The notes: generated by a model from the letters alone, not told the origin. DNA of 64,000 nucleotides from Microvirga ossetica (GCF_002741015.1 NZ_CP016616.1:5606501-5670500), one strand, 5' to 3'. Shown: positions 35,259 through 45,043, counted from the first letter of the stretch. Numbers and translations: made by a program.

Positions 35259-35642
35259 ATGAAGAAGACAGTGCTCATTGTTGAGGATAACGAACTCAAC
35301 ATGAAGCTCTTCAACGACCTGCTCGAGGCCCACGGCTACGCGACCCTCAAGACCAGCCATGGAATCGAGGCCATGGAGCTTGCCCGGGCCCACAAGCCGG
35401 ACCTGATCCTCATGGACATCCAGCTGCCCGAGGTCTCCGGTCTCGAGGTGACCCGCTGGCTGAAGGCCGACGAAGAGCTGAAATCGATTCCCGTGATCGC
35501 CATCACCGCCTTCGCCATGAAGGGGGACGAGGAGCGTATTCGGGAGGGAGGCTGCGAAGCCTACATGTCGAAGCCGATCTCGGTCGCCAAGTTCATCGCC
35601 ACCGTGAAGACTTATCTCGAGGCCGACGGAAAGCAGTCGTGA
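35259..35642 (+). CDS. divK: Cell-cycle response regulator DivK
   Basis: A 127-residue single-domain receiver: [20 protein letters not shown], acidic pocket E9/D10, phospho-acceptor Asp53 in LILMDIQLP, conserved Lys in YMSKP. DivK is known to carry phosphate between PleC/DivJ and to control CtrA through DivL, setting polarity and cell division. In many relatives pleD follows; here it does not. ATG 35259 is favoured over in-frame GTG 35226 since family members begin [11 protein letters not shown]. The promoter faces the divergent DUF3572 gene. Confidence 0.93.
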   Translation: MKKTVLIVEDNELNMKLFNDLLEAHGYATLKTSHGIEAMELARAHKPDLILMDIQLPEVSGLEVTRWLKADEELKSIPVIAITAFAMKGDEERIREGGCEAYMSKPISVAKFIATVKTYLEADGKQS

Positions 35643-35691
35643 CTTGGCCAAATCCATGGCAGGAGTACGGCCGGGGCGGTGGAAAGCCGGC

Positions 35692-35725
35692 TCATCTCTT
35701 TGAGATGACTTGGCTTTAAATTTTT
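35692..35725 (+). terminator. Probable divK terminator
   Basis: A 7-bp stem (TCATCTC / GAGATGA, loop TTT) is followed by a CTTGGCTTTAAATTTTTT tract, 50 bases after the divK stop. Confidence 0.5.
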
Positions 35726-35796
35726 TGGGAAAATGCCGCTTTTTGGCCACATGGGCGCTTGCATCGCCCTCTGTTTTCTATACGTTCAGCCTAACT

Positions 35797-35967
35797 TTCC
35801 GCTTGAAGCGGAAGAAATGCCCTACGGATGCTCAGGTCCGCCGCATCTCCTGGGAGTTCGTGGGCTCGGCCAGCCTGGGGGCAGATCGTTGCCTCCTCAA
35901 CGCTGCCCCCAGCTGGCCACCAACTTCAGCGACTAGCGTAAAGGCGCCGCAAGGCGCCTTTTGTTTT
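35797..35967 (+). ncRNA. Predicted structured small RNA with a CCUCCU loop
   Basis: Three hairpins in a row without a convincing gene. First: TTCCGCT-TGA-AGCGGAA (35797-35813). Second, very stable: GGCCAG plus CTGGGGGCAG pairs with CTGCCCCCAG plus CTGGCC (35868-35918), with an inner CGTTG/CAACG and a six-base loop CCTCCT, which is complementary to a Shine-Dalgarno. Third: terminator AAGGCGCC-GCAA-GGCGCCTT followed by TTGTTTT (35941-35967). Loops of this type are known in rhizobial and Rhodobacter regulatory RNAs. The 5' end is not determined; it could instead be a long 3' leader region of a neighbour. Confidence 0.6.
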
Positions 35968-36159
35968 GCGCGAATGCGTCGCCTGCCAGGCTAAGAGCCG
36001 ATAATCCCACGCGAATCGATCCATATCTAAGTGTAGGCCAAGCTTGGCCTTAAGATGACTATTCCGTTACGGAAAATTCTCCGAGGGTCGTGAACCGGGA
36101 TGCGGTGCCGGGGCGGCCCTGCTACCCTTGCCCGGCATCATCCAAGTGGAAGAGGGATC

Positions 36160-37998
36160 ATGAACCACCGCACGCCTTCGCTGCCTCCCAAGACGGCCTT
36201 GACCCGCTTCTCCGTCGCGCCTCTGTCCACCATGACCCGCAGGCTTGCGGATGTCGCCTCGGGCCGCGCTCCGGCCGATCTCGTGGTCACGGGCGCGCGG
36301 GTGCTCTCCACCTACAGCGAGCGCATCGCTCCGGAGCGGGAAGTTTGGATCGCCGGCGGGCGCATCGCCGCCGTGAAGCCGGCAGGTGCATACAGGCAGG
36401 TCAAAGGCCAGCCGGGCCGGATCTATGACGCGAGGGGCGGCATCGTCGCGCCGGGGTTGGTCGATCCGCATATCCATATCGAAAGCAGCATGGTCACGGC
36501 CTGCGCCTATGCGGAGGCGGCTCTGCTCAACGGTACCACGACGATCTTCTGCGACAGCCACGAGATCGGCAACGTGATGGATTCAGCCGGCATCGAGATG
36601 ATGCTGGAGGATGCGCGCCACGCGCCGCTCTCGATCTTCCTCACCGTGCCGAGCACGGTGCCGGCCACCACGCCCGATCTCGAGACCGCCGGCGGCGACC
36701 TGACGCCCGACAAGATCGCGGCGCTGTTCGACCGCTGGCCCGAGGCCGCCGCGCTCGGCGAGAAGATGGATTTCGTGCCCGTGACCATGGGCGACGAACG
36801 CAGCCATGCGATCCTCGCGGCGGCTTTGGAGCGCGGCAAGCCGGTCTCCGGCCACATCTACGGCCGCGAATTCGTGGCGGCCTATGCGGCGAGCGGCGTG
36901 ACCGACACGCACGAGGCGATCGATCGCGACATCGCCGACGATCTGCTTGACGCAGGTATCTGGATCTTCCTGCGCGGCGGCCCGCCCACGACCCCGTGGC
37001 ATTCGCTGCCGGAAGCGATCAAGACGATCACGGAACTCGGGTCGTCGCACAAGCGCATCTGCGTCTGCACCGACGACCGCGATGCGGACGATCTCATGCT
37101 GTTCGGCATGGATTGGGTGACGCGCGAGGCGCGCCGCGCGGGCATGAGCCGCGAGCAGGCCTGGAGCATGGGCTCGCTCCATCCCGCCACGCGCTTCAAC
37201 ATGGAAGGCGACATCGGCGGCCTCGGCGGCGGACGCCGCGCCGATCTGGTGCTGCTCAACGACGATCTCGAAGTGCGGAACACCTGGTACGGCGGCGAGC
37301 TTGTCGTCGAGAACAAGACGATCACGCCCGCGCTCGATCAGGCGCTTTCCAACCGCTACCGCTATCCTGCGGAAGCCTATCGCACGGTCCATGTCTCGAA
37401 GCGGCCGAAGCTGATCCCGGAACTGCCCAAATCCGCTTGCGAGGCCAATGTCATTCGCGTCGCGCTGCCGGGCATCGTGCTGTTCCACGACAAGGTGCAA
37501 CTCCAGCCTGAGAAGGATTGGGACACGCTGCTCGCCAAGCACGGTTTCACCTTCGTCTCCGTCATCGAGCGTCACGGCCGCACGCAGGGGGATGGCATCG
37601 CCCATGGCCTGCTGAAGGATTTCGGCCTGAAGAGCGGCGCGGTCGCGAGCAGCGTCGGGCACGATTCCCACAACCTGATCGTCGCGGGAACCAACGAAGG
37701 CGACATGCAGGTCGCGCTCGACACCATCATCGAGGCGCAGGGCGGCGTCTGTGTGGTGGATCAGGGCAAGGTCGTCGCGATGGTGCCGCTGCCCATCGCC
37801 GGGCTTCTTTCCGACAAGCGCGTGACCGAAGTGGCGGAGGAAACCCGCGCGCTGAAGGCGGCCTGGGAGAAGGCGGGCTGCAAGATCGCCTATATGGGCT
37901 TCAACCTCATTCCGCTCTCGGTGATCCCGGAAATCCGCATCACCGACAAAGGCCTCGTTCTCGTGCCGGAGATGGAGCTGGTGCCGCTTTACGAATGA
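36160..37998 (+). CDS. ade: Adenine deaminase
   Basis: A 612-residue amidohydrolase. The metal site appears as [13 protein letters not shown], with [13 protein letters not shown] further on, and the C-terminal part carries [18 protein letters not shown]. These match adenine deaminase (EC 3.5.4.2), which converts adenine to hypoxanthine and ammonia for purine salvage, usually with Mn or Fe. Length fits the family. ATG 36160 follows AAGAGGG. Appears monocistronic, with a palindromic repeat after it. Confidence 0.92.
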   Translation: MNHRTPSLPPKTALTRFSVAPLSTMTRRLADVASGRAPADLVVTGARVLSTYSERIAPEREVWIAGGRIAAVKPAGAYRQVKGQPGRIYDARGGIVAPGLVDPHIHIESSMVTACAYAEAALLNGTTTIFCDSHEIGNVMDSAGIEMMLEDARHAPLSIFLTVPSTVPATTPDLETAGGDLTPDKIAALFDRWPEAAALGEKMDFVPVTMGDERSHAILAAALERGKPVSGHIYGREFVAAYAASGVTDTHEAIDRDIADDLLDAGIWIFLRGGPPTTPWHSLPEAIKTITELGSSHKRICVCTDDRDADDLMLFGMDWVTREARRAGMSREQAWSMGSLHPATRFNMEGDIGGLGGGRRADLVLLNDDLEVRNTWYGGELVVENKTITPALDQALSNRYRYPAEAYRTVHVSKRPKLIPELPKSACEANVIRVALPGIVLFHDKVQLQPEKDWDTLLAKHGFTFVSVIERHGRTQGDGIAHGLLKDFGLKSGAVASSVGHDSHNLIVAGTNEGDMQVALDTIIEAQGGVCVVDQGKVVAMVPLPIAGLLSDKRVTEVAEETRALKAAWEKAGCKIAYMGFNLIPLSVIPEIRITDKGLVLVPEMELVPLYE

Positions 37999-38059
37999 GG
38001 TTCTAAAAGTCTGGCCCATAAAATCACCGGCCGCTCCCCACAAGGTGCAGGTGCGGTCT

Positions 38060-38167
38060 CCCTCCCCCTTGTGGGGAGGGATCAAGGGTGGGGGTGCCGG
38101 CGCCCGAGCCTGATAGGCTATCGCTTACACCCCCGCCTCCAACTCCTCCCCACAAGGGGGAGGAGGG
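38060..38167 (-). repeat. About 109-bp palindromic intergenic repeat, copy 1
   Basis: Ends in TCCCTCCCCCTTGTGGGGAG and CTCCCCACAAGGGGGAGGAG arms with a centre containing AGCCTGATAGGCTATCGCTT. It is the inverse of the copies at 59,835 and 62,886. It lies between convergent ade and the FUSC gene and may form a hairpin in RNA. Confidence 0.8.
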
Positions 38168-38228
38168 CTCTGAGGCGCTCCGCTTTGTTTAAGCAAGACT
38201 CTGAGGGTGGGATGTCGAGTGTGCCTGT

Positions 38229-39344
38229 TCACGGCTCCTCGATAGCCGTCTTTCCCGCCAGCTCCCGCGTCCGCGCCAGGAGATCGCCCAGATCCTGCCG
38301 GAACTGCTCGAGGGCGAAGCTCAGGGCGAAGATCTGTCCGAACGCCCTTGCCGGCAATGCGTGCACGAGAGCGTTGGATCGAAGGGCCTCCGCCTCGCTG
38401 CCGAATTCGTTCAACGCGTCCTCGAAGGCGTCGGCCTCCGGAGGCGCCTTGCGATGCTGGAGAGCCCGCGCCAGATCGCGGAGCAGCGCATCGGTGGTCC
38501 GATGGAGAGCAGTGAGCGATGGGCCGAGGCGTTCCAGAACGGGCGCGGGCAGGGGACTCGAGGCGGCGCGGCCGATCATCACCAGATCGTGGCGCACGCG
38601 GTAGAGGGTGCGGATGAGGGGCTCCGGATCGGGCGCTTCGGTGAGGTGGCTCTGGCGCTCCCGCATGGCTTCCTCGGATGCGGCCTCCGCCTTCTTCAGG
38701 GCGGAGCGGATCTGCGGATGGAGCTTCTGCAGGGCCAAGCGCCCTTTCGGATCTGCGGTCAGCTCGCCGATGAACACCGAGAACAGATCCGCATTGAGGG
38801 AGACGACCTTCGCCGCAGCCTCCGTCATCAGCGTGTGGGCGCGCGCGGGCAGGACGAACAGGGAAACCACCAGGCCGACGATGTTGCCGAGGGTGATTTC
38901 GAGCACGCGGTCGATGGCGGAGGCGAGGGGGCCGATGGCCTGTCCGGTTGGCGGCAGCATCATGATGAGCGAGGTGATCGGCGCCACCCGGAAGGCCGGC
39001 TTGATCGCGGCGAGAATCGCCAGCGGAAACAGCGCGACGACGATGGAGAGTCCCAAGGTCAACGGCGAGCCGTGGGGAACGAAGGCCGCAATCACCCCGC
39101 CATAGATGGCGCCCGCGAGCGTTCCGCTGAAGCGCTCGACGGCGGCCTTGAGCGAGCCGCCGACGCTCGCCTGAACCACGACGACGGCCGTGATCACCGC
39201 CCAATAGCCCTGCGGCAGGTCGAGGACTTTCGTTACCGCATAGGCGAGAGTGCCGGCAATGGTGACCCGCAGCGCCAGTTTCAGTTCGGCGAGCCGTGCT
39301 CCGATGCGGCCGCCTGCCCGTTCGATCCATTCAGGGAATGCCAT
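38229..39344 (-). CDS. FUSC family membrane protein (aromatic acid exporter-like)
   Basis: A 371-residue protein. The N-terminal half has several membrane segments (LKLALRVTIAGTLAYAVTKV, GYWAVITAVVVVQAS, LAGAIYGGVIAAFV, LGLSIVVALFPLAIL) in the FUSC arrangement of the AaeB/YccS group. The C-terminal half is cytoplasmic and helical (LFSVFIGELTADPKGR onward). Family members export aromatic acids or stabilise the envelope; substrate unknown here. No membrane fusion partner gene (aaeA) is nearby, so function is uncertain. Confidence 0.85.
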   Translation of the reverse strand: MAFPEWIERAGGRIGARLAELKLALRVTIAGTLAYAVTKVLDLPQGYWAVITAVVVVQASVGGSLKAAVERFSGTLAGAIYGGVIAAFVPHGSPLTLGLSIVVALFPLAILAAIKPAFRVAPITSLIMMLPPTGQAIGPLASAIDRVLEITLGNIVGLVVSLFVLPARAHTLMTEAAAKVVSLNADLFSVFIGELTADPKGRLALQKLHPQIRSALKKAEAASEEAMRERQSHLTEAPDPEPLIRTLYRVRHDLVMIGRAASSPLPAPVLERLGPSLTALHRTTDALLRDLARALQHRKAPPEADAFEDALNEFGSEAEALRSNALVHALPARAFGQIFALSFALEQFRQDLGDLLARTRELAGKTAIEEP

Positions 39345-39417
39345 GCGATTCTCCGAACGCAGAGCATAGTGCGCGGTTCGCAGGACAGGCTATGGGACAG
39401 GCGCGGCGACCGTGGGG

Positions 39418-39600
39418 TCATTCGTTCGGCAGCACCACCAGCTCGGAGCCGCATTCCTCACAGATCCCTAGCACGGGCGACGCGATCATATGCTTCGTGC
39501 CGCATTCGGGGCAGCCTTTCATGGCCATGCGGAGCGTTCCCTGCATCTGCGGTGCGCTTTCGCGGAACGCCTCGCTGACTTCGACGGCTCGTTCGAACAT
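39418..39600 (-). CDS. Small zinc-ribbon protein
   Basis: A 60-residue protein with two CXXC knuckles (KGCPECGTKH and GICEECGSEL), which predict one zinc ribbon. It begins MFERAVEVSEAFRESAPQMQ; the upstream in-frame ATG at 39663 adds residues unlike a start region. No further domain. Unknown function, perhaps a nucleic-acid or protein-binding ribbon. Confidence 0.65.
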   Translation of the reverse strand: MFERAVEVSEAFRESAPQMQGTLRMAMKGCPECGTKHMIASPVLGICEECGSELVVLPNE

Positions 39601-39883
39601 GGACGCCTCCCTGAAGCATCGGAGTTGAGGGATGCTGCCCCTAGGGAATCCCATCGTCAACAAAGCTTTCTGGGTAGTTGTCCGGTCAGATCCCGCCTAA
39701 CGGCAATCGAGAAGACGCTGGAAGTTGCTGAGAGCGGGATTTCACGCAAATACGGTCGTTTATGAATAAATATTTAGAAATCAGAAGCAAAACGCCGCAG
39801 CTTTCAGCCAAGCTCTGAACTAAACAGGCAATAACGAATTGGTATCACGTCTAAGTTTTGTGCAACATGTCAAGGTGCCGGCC

Positions 39884-40462
39884 ATGAAGAAACTTGGTTT
39901 GCTTGCAGGTGTTGCGTTGATCACATTCAGCACCGTCGGCACCGCCGACGCGCAGAGATGGCGCGGTGGCGGCTGGCGCGGCGGAGGAGGCTGGAACGGT
40001 GGCTATTATCGCGGCGGAGGCTGGGGATACCGCGGCGGCGGCTGGGGGAACGGCGGCGCGGTCGCCGCGGGCCTGATCGGCGGCGCATTGCTCGGTGGCC
40101 TGATCACTGCTGCGGCCACGCCAGCCTACGGCTACGGTTATCCGGGCTACGGTTATGGATATGGCTATCCGGGTTACGGCTATCGCTACGGTTATGGATA
40201 TGGCGGCTACCCGGCTACCTATAGCTACCCGGCGTATTCCTACCCGGCCTACGGCTATTATTCGGCCCCCGTGACTCGGGTCGTCTACCGACCCGCTCCG
40301 GTGTACGGGACACGCGTGGTCTATCGCCAGCCGGCCTACAGGACGCGAGTTGTCTATCGCGACCGCGTCCGGGTCGTGCGCCCCATACGGCGCGACGTGG
40401 TGACCACGGGCGCGATCGGCGCCCGCCAGGTCACGCGGGTCCGGGTCGACCGCTACCGCTAA
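39884..40462 (+). CDS. Gly/Tyr-rich secreted or surface protein
   Basis: A 192-residue protein with a signal peptide (MKKLGLLAGVALITFSTVG then ADAQR). The mature N-terminus is WRGGG repeats, followed by a Gly/Ala membrane-like stretch (GAVAAGLIGGALLGGLITAA) and a long YGYPGYGY-type repeat. The tail is basic (VVYRDRVRVVRPIRRD). Such proteins are common in Rhizobiales and of unknown function. ATG 39884 follows CAAGG; earlier starts give no signal peptide. The long AT-rich upstream region probably holds the promoter. Confidence 0.75.
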   Translation: MKKLGLLAGVALITFSTVGTADAQRWRGGGWRGGGGWNGGYYRGGGWGYRGGGWGNGGAVAAGLIGGALLGGLITAAATPAYGYGYPGYGYGYGYPGYGYRYGYGYGGYPATYSYPAYSYPAYGYYSAPVTRVVYRPAPVYGTRVVYRQPAYRTRVVYRDRVRVVRPIRRDVVTTGAIGARQVTRVRVDRYR

Positions 40463-40493
40463 GCCTTAGTCTTCGAACGCCCCCGAAACGAAA

Positions 40494-40516
40494 AAACCGC
40501 CTCGATGAGGCGGTTT
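40494..40516. terminator. Bidirectional terminator
   Basis: AAACCGCCTC-GAT-GAGGCGGTTT with A and T runs on both sides, between the convergent Gly/Tyr-rich gene and rpmG. Confidence 0.85.
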
Positions 40517-40544
40517 TTGTTTTGAGAGCGATCTGCCCGGAAGC

Positions 40545-40712
40545 TTACTTGATCTTGGCTTCCTTGAACTCGACGTGCTTCTTCGCGACCGGGTCGTACT
40601 TCTTGAGATTGAGCTTCTCGGTCATCGTGCGCGAGTTCTTCTTCGTCACGTAGAAATAGCCCGTGTCGGCGGTGGAGACGAGCTTCACTTTGATCGTTGC
40701 GGCTTTGGCCAT
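40545..40712 (-). CDS. rpmG: 50S ribosomal protein L33
   Basis: A 55-residue protein: [39 protein letters not shown], ending in EFKEAKIK. It belongs to the large ribosomal subunit near the E site. This version lacks the four zinc cysteines of the other L33 type. The ATG at 40712 is preferred over the longer frame. Placed downstream of Nudix, DUF983 and rnr, the usual alphaproteobacterial order. Confidence 0.97.
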   Translation of the reverse strand: MAKAATIKVKLVSTADTGYFYVTKKNSRTMTEKLNLKKYDPVAKKHVEFKEAKIK

Positions 40713-40877
40713 GGTCGGACCCTTTGTTCGGTTCGGCGCTCCGGCCGGCCCCATGGCATGGCCGAAACGCAAAAGCCGGGCGAGCCCGGCCGGAAAATCG
40801 TGGCGTCCCAATGCCCGATTATCGCCGGACAGTCAAGGGAGAAGGGGCTGGAGGGCGGTAGAAATACCGCCATCGTC

Positions 40878-40979
40878 GTCATCCCTGGGCTGCGGAGCAG
40901 AACCCGGGATCTTCAGACGAGAATGGCGCCTTAGCCTTCACACGATCCCGGATCTTCGCTGCGCTTCGTCCGGGATGAC
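40878..40979. repeat. Palindromic intergenic repeat (GTCATCCC family)
   Basis: Outer arms GTCATCCC (40878) and GGGATGAC (40972-40979) enclose inner GGGATCTTC/GGATCTTCG-type arms. It lies between the Nudix gene and rpmG on the minus strand. Confidence 0.6.
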
Positions 40980-40986
40980 GCTTTCA

Positions 40987-41745
40987 TCACAGCAGCTCCC
41001 GCACGAAACGGCCACGCTGCTGGTGGAAGAACGGGACCGGGAGCTGGTGGCCGAAGCCCGCCGCGGTCCGGGCCTCCAGCTCGCCCAGAATCACCGTGGT
41101 GATCGGGGGCAGGTCGAGGGCCTTGGCCTGGGCGATCGTGACCCAGGTCAGCTCGACCAGCTCGCTCTCCGGCCCGACGATGCCCTCGACCTCGTCGGCG
41201 ATGGCCGTGCGGTCGACGGCGAAGAAGCGGGTGTCGAAGCGGCGGACGCGCTTGGGCGGGGTGATGGCGCGGCCGATGAAGTGCAGGGCCTCCAGGTCCG
41301 GAAACACGCCGCGCTCCTGAAAGCCGGACCAGGCCGTGCCGGCCGGGACCTTGTCGGGGCCGCCGTAATCCTTGGTGCCGAGCAGGAGGCCGGTCTCCTC
41401 GAAGGTTTCGCGGATGGCGGCGAGCGCCAGGGCGCGGCAGCGCTGGGTCGAGGGGCGGGTCACCTTCGCCATGAGGGCCTGCTCGGCGCGCGGATGAAGA
41501 GCGCCCGTCACCGCCATCGACCGGTCGCCGGCCTCGATCCGCCCGCCGGGAAAGACGAACTTGCCCGGCATGAATTTCAGGCCCTCATGGCGCTTGCCCA
41601 TGAGCACCTTCGGCACCTTCGGCTTGCGGTCGATGATGATGAGGGTGGCGGCATCGACGGGACGGAGGGTAGGGGCCTTGGGGTTGGTTTCAGAGGAAAC
41701 GAGGCGATCCATCTTCGCCAGGGTTTCGGCATCCGTCACGTGCAT
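40987..41745 (-). CDS. Nudix hydrolase
   Basis: A 252-residue protein with the Nudix box GGRIEAGD spread across the loop and AIRETFEETGLLLG carrying REUXEEXGU. It should hydrolyse a nucleoside diphosphate linked to another group; the substrate cannot be told. The N-terminus (RPVDAATLIIIDRKPKVPKV) and LPVPFFHQQRGRF fit a Rhizobiales group found between DUF983 and rpmG. ATG 41745 (MHVTDAETLAKM) lies inside the end of the upstream gene, overlapping it by 56 bases. Confidence 0.88.
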   Translation of the reverse strand: MHVTDAETLAKMDRLVSSETNPKAPTLRPVDAATLIIIDRKPKVPKVLMGKRHEGLKFMPGKFVFPGGRIEAGDRSMAVTGALHPRAEQALMAKVTRPSTQRCRALALAAIRETFEETGLLLGTKDYGGPDKVPAGTAWSGFQERGVFPDLEALHFIGRAITPPKRVRRFDTRFFAVDRTAIADEVEGIVGPESELVELTWVTIAQAKALDLPPITTVILGELEARTAAGFGHQLPVPFFHQQRGRFVRELL

Positions 41746-42172
41746 CGTCCTTGTCGATATTTTTCTTCGTCCGGGCAGCCCCGAAGCCATGCATACCTAG
41801 CGCGTATTGCAGCCCCACGACAGCGCCTTTGACGGGTTGGAGCAGGGCCAGGCACAGGATGAGCGTCAGCGCCGGCCAGGTGGCGAGATGCACCCACATC
41901 GGCATCTCGAGCTTGGTCTCGGTCATGAGGATGCCGTAGCCGACCAGGTGGCCGACGATGGTGATGACGATATAGGGCGGCAGGTCGTCAGCCCGATGGT
42001 GATGAAACTCGGTCCCGCAGGCCTCGCAATGGTCGACGACCTTCAGGAAGCGGCCGAAAAGCCTTCCCTTGTCGCAGGCCGGGCAATGGCCGAGGAAGCC
42101 CCGCTTCATGGCCGGAATGGCCTTCACCTCGTCCGAGCTCGCCGGTCGGGCCGTCTCGATCGTCAACGACAT
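41690..42172 (-). CDS. DUF983 family membrane protein
   Basis: A 160-residue protein. A zinc-ribbon-like N-terminus (GHCPACDKGRLF then HCEACGTEFHHH) is followed by two membrane segments (YIVITIVGHLVGYGIL and WPALTLILCLALLQPVKGAV). The family is found next to rnr in alphaproteobacteria; function unknown. ATG 42172 is preferred over TTG 42178. The C-terminal tail overlaps the Nudix gene by 56 bases. Confidence 0.85.
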   Translation of the reverse strand: MSLTIETARPASSDEVKAIPAMKRGFLGHCPACDKGRLFGRFLKVVDHCEACGTEFHHHRADDLPPYIVITIVGHLVGYGILMTETKLEMPMWVHLATWPALTLILCLALLQPVKGAVVGLQYALGMHGFGAARTKKNIDKDDARDGCRNPGEDGSPRFL

Positions 42173-42189
42173 CGTCAATCCTTCAAACG

Positions 42190-44511
42190 TCAGGCGCGCC
42201 CGCGCCGCTTGACCTTCACGCGCGTCCGGGAGCCGCTGCGCTCGGGCGGGAACGCCTTGCCGGCGCGAGCCCCGCGCGGCAGGTGCTTGGCGCCCTTCCT
42301 CGCAGGAGTGCCGCGACCGGTGAAACGGCCCTTGGTGAGGATCTCGAAGCGCAGCGCGCCGGCGATCGGTGCAGCCTCCACCAGCTTCACCTCCACCTTG
42401 TCGCCGAGGCGGTAGGTTTCGCCCGTGCGCTCGCCCCGCATGGAGTGGGTTCTCTCGTCGTAGCGATAATAATCGTCGCCGATGGTCGCCGCCGGGACGA
42501 AGCCGTCCGCGCCGGTGTCGCTCAGCTTGATGAAAAAGCCCGCCTTGGTCACCCCCGAGATCTGTCCCTGGAATGTGGCCCCGATCCGGTCGGCAAGGAA
42601 GTGCGCGATCAGGCGGTCGATTGTCTCACGCTCCGCCGCCATGGCGCGTCGCTCCGCAGCGGAGATCTTGGCGCTGATCTCGATCAGCTGCGCGCGGGTG
42701 GTGTCGGGGGGCAGTCCGTCCTTGCCGAGCTTCAGCGCGGTGATCAATGCGCGATGCACGATGAGGTCGGCATAGCGCCGGATGGGGGAGGTGAAGTGGG
42801 CGTAGCGCCTGAGGTTGAGGCCGAAATGACCGTAATTCTCGGCCGCGTACTCGGCCTGCGATTGCGAGCGCAACACCACCTCGTTGATGAAGAGCTGGTG
42901 CTCCGTATCCGCGACGCTGCGCAGGATGCGGTTGAACAGCTCCGGCTTGAGCGCGCCCTGGCTCGGAACCTTCAGTCCGATGGAGCCGAGCACTTCGCTC
43001 AGCGCGCGCATCTTCTCCAGCGAAGGCTCGTCGTGGACGCGATAGATCAGGTCGGACCCGGCCTGCTCCAGGCTCTCCGCCGCGGCGACGTTGGCGAGGA
43101 TCATGAACTCCTCGATCAGCCTGTGCGCCTCGAGCCGCTCCGGCACGAAGACCCGGTCCACGGTGCCGTCGGGATTGAGCACGATCTTGCGCTCGGGCAG
43201 GTCGAGGAAGAGCGGCTCGCGGAGGTCGCGCGCCTTCTTCACCAGCTCATACCCGGCCCAGAGGGGCTTGAGGATCTTATCGAGGATCGGCTTTGTCGCC
43301 TCGTCGGGATGTCCGTCGATGGCCGCTTGCGCCTGGGCGTAGGAGAGCTTCTCCGCGGAGCGCATCATCACACGATGGAAGCTGTGGCGGATCTTCCGTC
43401 CGTCCGGGCCGATCACCATGCGCACGGCGAGCGCCGGCCGGTCCTCGCGCGGCCTCAAGGAGCACAGATCGTTCGAGATCCGCTCCGGCAGCATCGGCAC
43501 GACGCGATCGGGAAAATAGACCGAGTTGCCGCGCTCCTGCGCCTCTCGGTCCATGGCGGTGCCGGGGCGTACATAGGCGGCGACATCGGCGATGGCGACG
43601 GTGACGATGAAGCCGCCCGCGTTATTGGGATCCTCGTCCGGCGCGGCATGGACCGCATCATCATGGTCCTTGGCATCCGGCGGGTCGATGGTGACGAGGG
43701 GCAGCGTGCGCCAATCCTCGCGGCCTTCCAGGGAGGCGGGCTTCGCCTTCTCCGCCTCTTCCAGGACGGCCTTGGGGAATTCATTGGGGATGCTGTGGGC
43801 GTAGATCGCGATCAGGCTGATCGCCTTCTCGGATTTGATCGCACCCAGGCGTTCCTTCACCTTGGCGGTCGGCAGGCCGAACCGGCCATGCTTCACCACC
43901 GAGACCGCGATCAGGTCGCCGTCCTTCGCCTCGCCCTCGTCACCGGGGCGGATTTCGAGCTCCAGCTCGCGCGCCTTCTTGTCGACGGGAACGAGCCGGC
44001 CGCCGCCCTCCGGCAGAGCGCGGAAGATCCCGAGCACCTGCGCCTGCTTCTTGGCGATGATCTTGGTCACGCGGCCGGAATAGCGGTGGAGGTCGCCGGG
44101 CTTGAGCGGATCGACCCGCAGCAGCGCCCGGTCGCCGACGCCGGCCACCGGCATGCCGGGATGCGGCTTGCGCGGCGAGACGATGACGATGGTGGGGATC
44201 GGGCCGTGTTCCGCCTCGTCCCACTCGGTCGGAACTGCGATCAGCTCGCCGTCCCGGTCACGTTTCGTGATGTCCGCCAGGACGACGGGCGGCAGCTGGC
44301 CGGCCTTGTGGACGCTCTTGCCGCGCCGGTCGACGACGCCGTCGACTTCAAGGTCCTTCAGCACCTTCTTCAGCCAGATTCGGTCGCTGCCCTTGATGCC
44401 GAAGCGTTGCGCGATCTCCCGCTTGCCCACCTTGCCCTGGGCTTGGGCGATGAAGGAGACGACGTCCTCGCGGGAGGGAAGGGCGGGATCAGCTTTCGAA
44501 TTTTTGGCCAA
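42190..44511 (-). CDS. rnr: Ribonuclease R
   Basis: A 773-residue exoribonuclease of the RNB family. The order is: a helix-turn-helix-like start (KVGKREIAQRFGIKGSDRIW), cold-shock-type domains, the RNB catalytic core with the metal Asp cluster (TIDPPDAKDHDDAVHA), and a C-terminal S1 domain (QISGVTKAGFFIKLSDTGAD) with a basic tail. It degrades structured RNA and takes part in rRNA quality control and trans-translation. ATG 44511 begins MAKNSKADP. DUF983 and Nudix genes follow, probably in one operon. Confidence 0.95.
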   Translation of the reverse strand: MAKNSKADPALPSREDVVSFIAQAQGKVGKREIAQRFGIKGSDRIWLKKVLKDLEVDGVVDRRGKSVHKAGQLPPVVLADITKRDRDGELIAVPTEWDEAEHGPIPTIVIVSPRKPHPGMPVAGVGDRALLRVDPLKPGDLHRYSGRVTKIIAKKQAQVLGIFRALPEGGGRLVPVDKKARELELEIRPGDEGEAKDGDLIAVSVVKHGRFGLPTAKVKERLGAIKSEKAISLIAIYAHSIPNEFPKAVLEEAEKAKPASLEGREDWRTLPLVTIDPPDAKDHDDAVHAAPDEDPNNAGGFIVTVAIADVAAYVRPGTAMDREAQERGNSVYFPDRVVPMLPERISNDLCSLRPREDRPALAVRMVIGPDGRKIRHSFHRVMMRSAEKLSYAQAQAAIDGHPDEATKPILDKILKPLWAGYELVKKARDLREPLFLDLPERKIVLNPDGTVDRVFVPERLEAHRLIEEFMILANVAAAESLEQAGSDLIYRVHDEPSLEKMRALSEVLGSIGLKVPSQGALKPELFNRILRSVADTEHQLFINEVVLRSQSQAEYAAENYGHFGLNLRRYAHFTSPIRRYADLIVHRALITALKLGKDGLPPDTTRAQLIEISAKISAAERRAMAAERETIDRLIAHFLADRIGATFQGQISGVTKAGFFIKLSDTGADGFVPAATIGDDYYRYDERTHSMRGERTGETYRLGDKVEVKLVEAAPIAGALRFEILTKGRFTGRGTPARKGAKHLPRGARAGKAFPPERSGSRTRVKVKRRGRA

Positions 44512-44647
44512 GGGAGAAGCTCTTCGGGTTCATCAGGTCTTGTCGCATGCAAGCCTGGCCGCGGCTAGCCCGGCGGCTTGGGATCTCTGATGACGCACCG
44601 GCAGGTCAAGAGATCCATGCGATGAGAAAGCCGTTCAGCCAAAAAAT

Positions 44648-44669
44648 AAGGCCCCGATGTCGGAGCCTT
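44648..44669 (-). terminator. Minus-strand terminator-like hairpin
   Basis: Read on the minus strand: AAGGCTCCGA-CA-TCGGGGCCTT followed by ATTTTTT. It lies between parE and rnr and probably ends transcription from the parE side. Confidence 0.65.
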
Positions 44670-44894
44670 GAGGGACCGGCCCGTGGGGGCAGAATGAGCC
44701 GGTGAGTTCATAAAACGTCCTGGCTCAGGGATGGTTCCGGCGGTTTCCGGAAATTTTTGGAAAAAATTTTATCCTGAGATCCCCACGTCATGTCCGGGCT
44801 CGTCCCGGCCATCTCGATCCTGTGAGACGCCACGCTTTTCTTTATCGAGATCACCGGCACGAGGCCGGTGATGAAGAGTGGATGGCTGCCCCCG

Positions 44895-45035
44895 CTGTCA
44901 TTCCGGGGCCGCGCAGCGGCGCCCGGAATCCATAAACACAACGTCTCAGAAATGAGCGAGTAGCGTTGCGCGACTTTCTGCATCGTCAGTGGTTATGGAT
45001 TCTGGGCTCGGCCTTTGGCCGCCCCGGAATGACAG
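44895..45035. repeat. Long inverted intergenic repeat (ATTCCGGGG family)
   Basis: Left arm begins CTGTCATTCCGGGGCCG (44895) and the right arm ends GCCCCGGAATGACAG (45035), with an inner GGATTC/GAATCC match. Two shorter inverted motifs lie at about 44,789-44,815 and 44,850-44,875. The region 44,512-45,043 between rnr and parE holds no gene. Confidence 0.65.
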
Positions 45036-45043
45036 TGCCTTGA

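Noticed and set aside
35710..35994. Short open frames over the predicted small RNA
   Set aside because: No Shine-Dalgarno, no family pattern, and the strong stem-loops and terminator explain the sequence better.
38229..39344. AaeB efflux pump with known aromatic-acid substrate
   Set aside because: The FUSC fold is clear but no aaeA/aaeX partners are present, so only the family is called.
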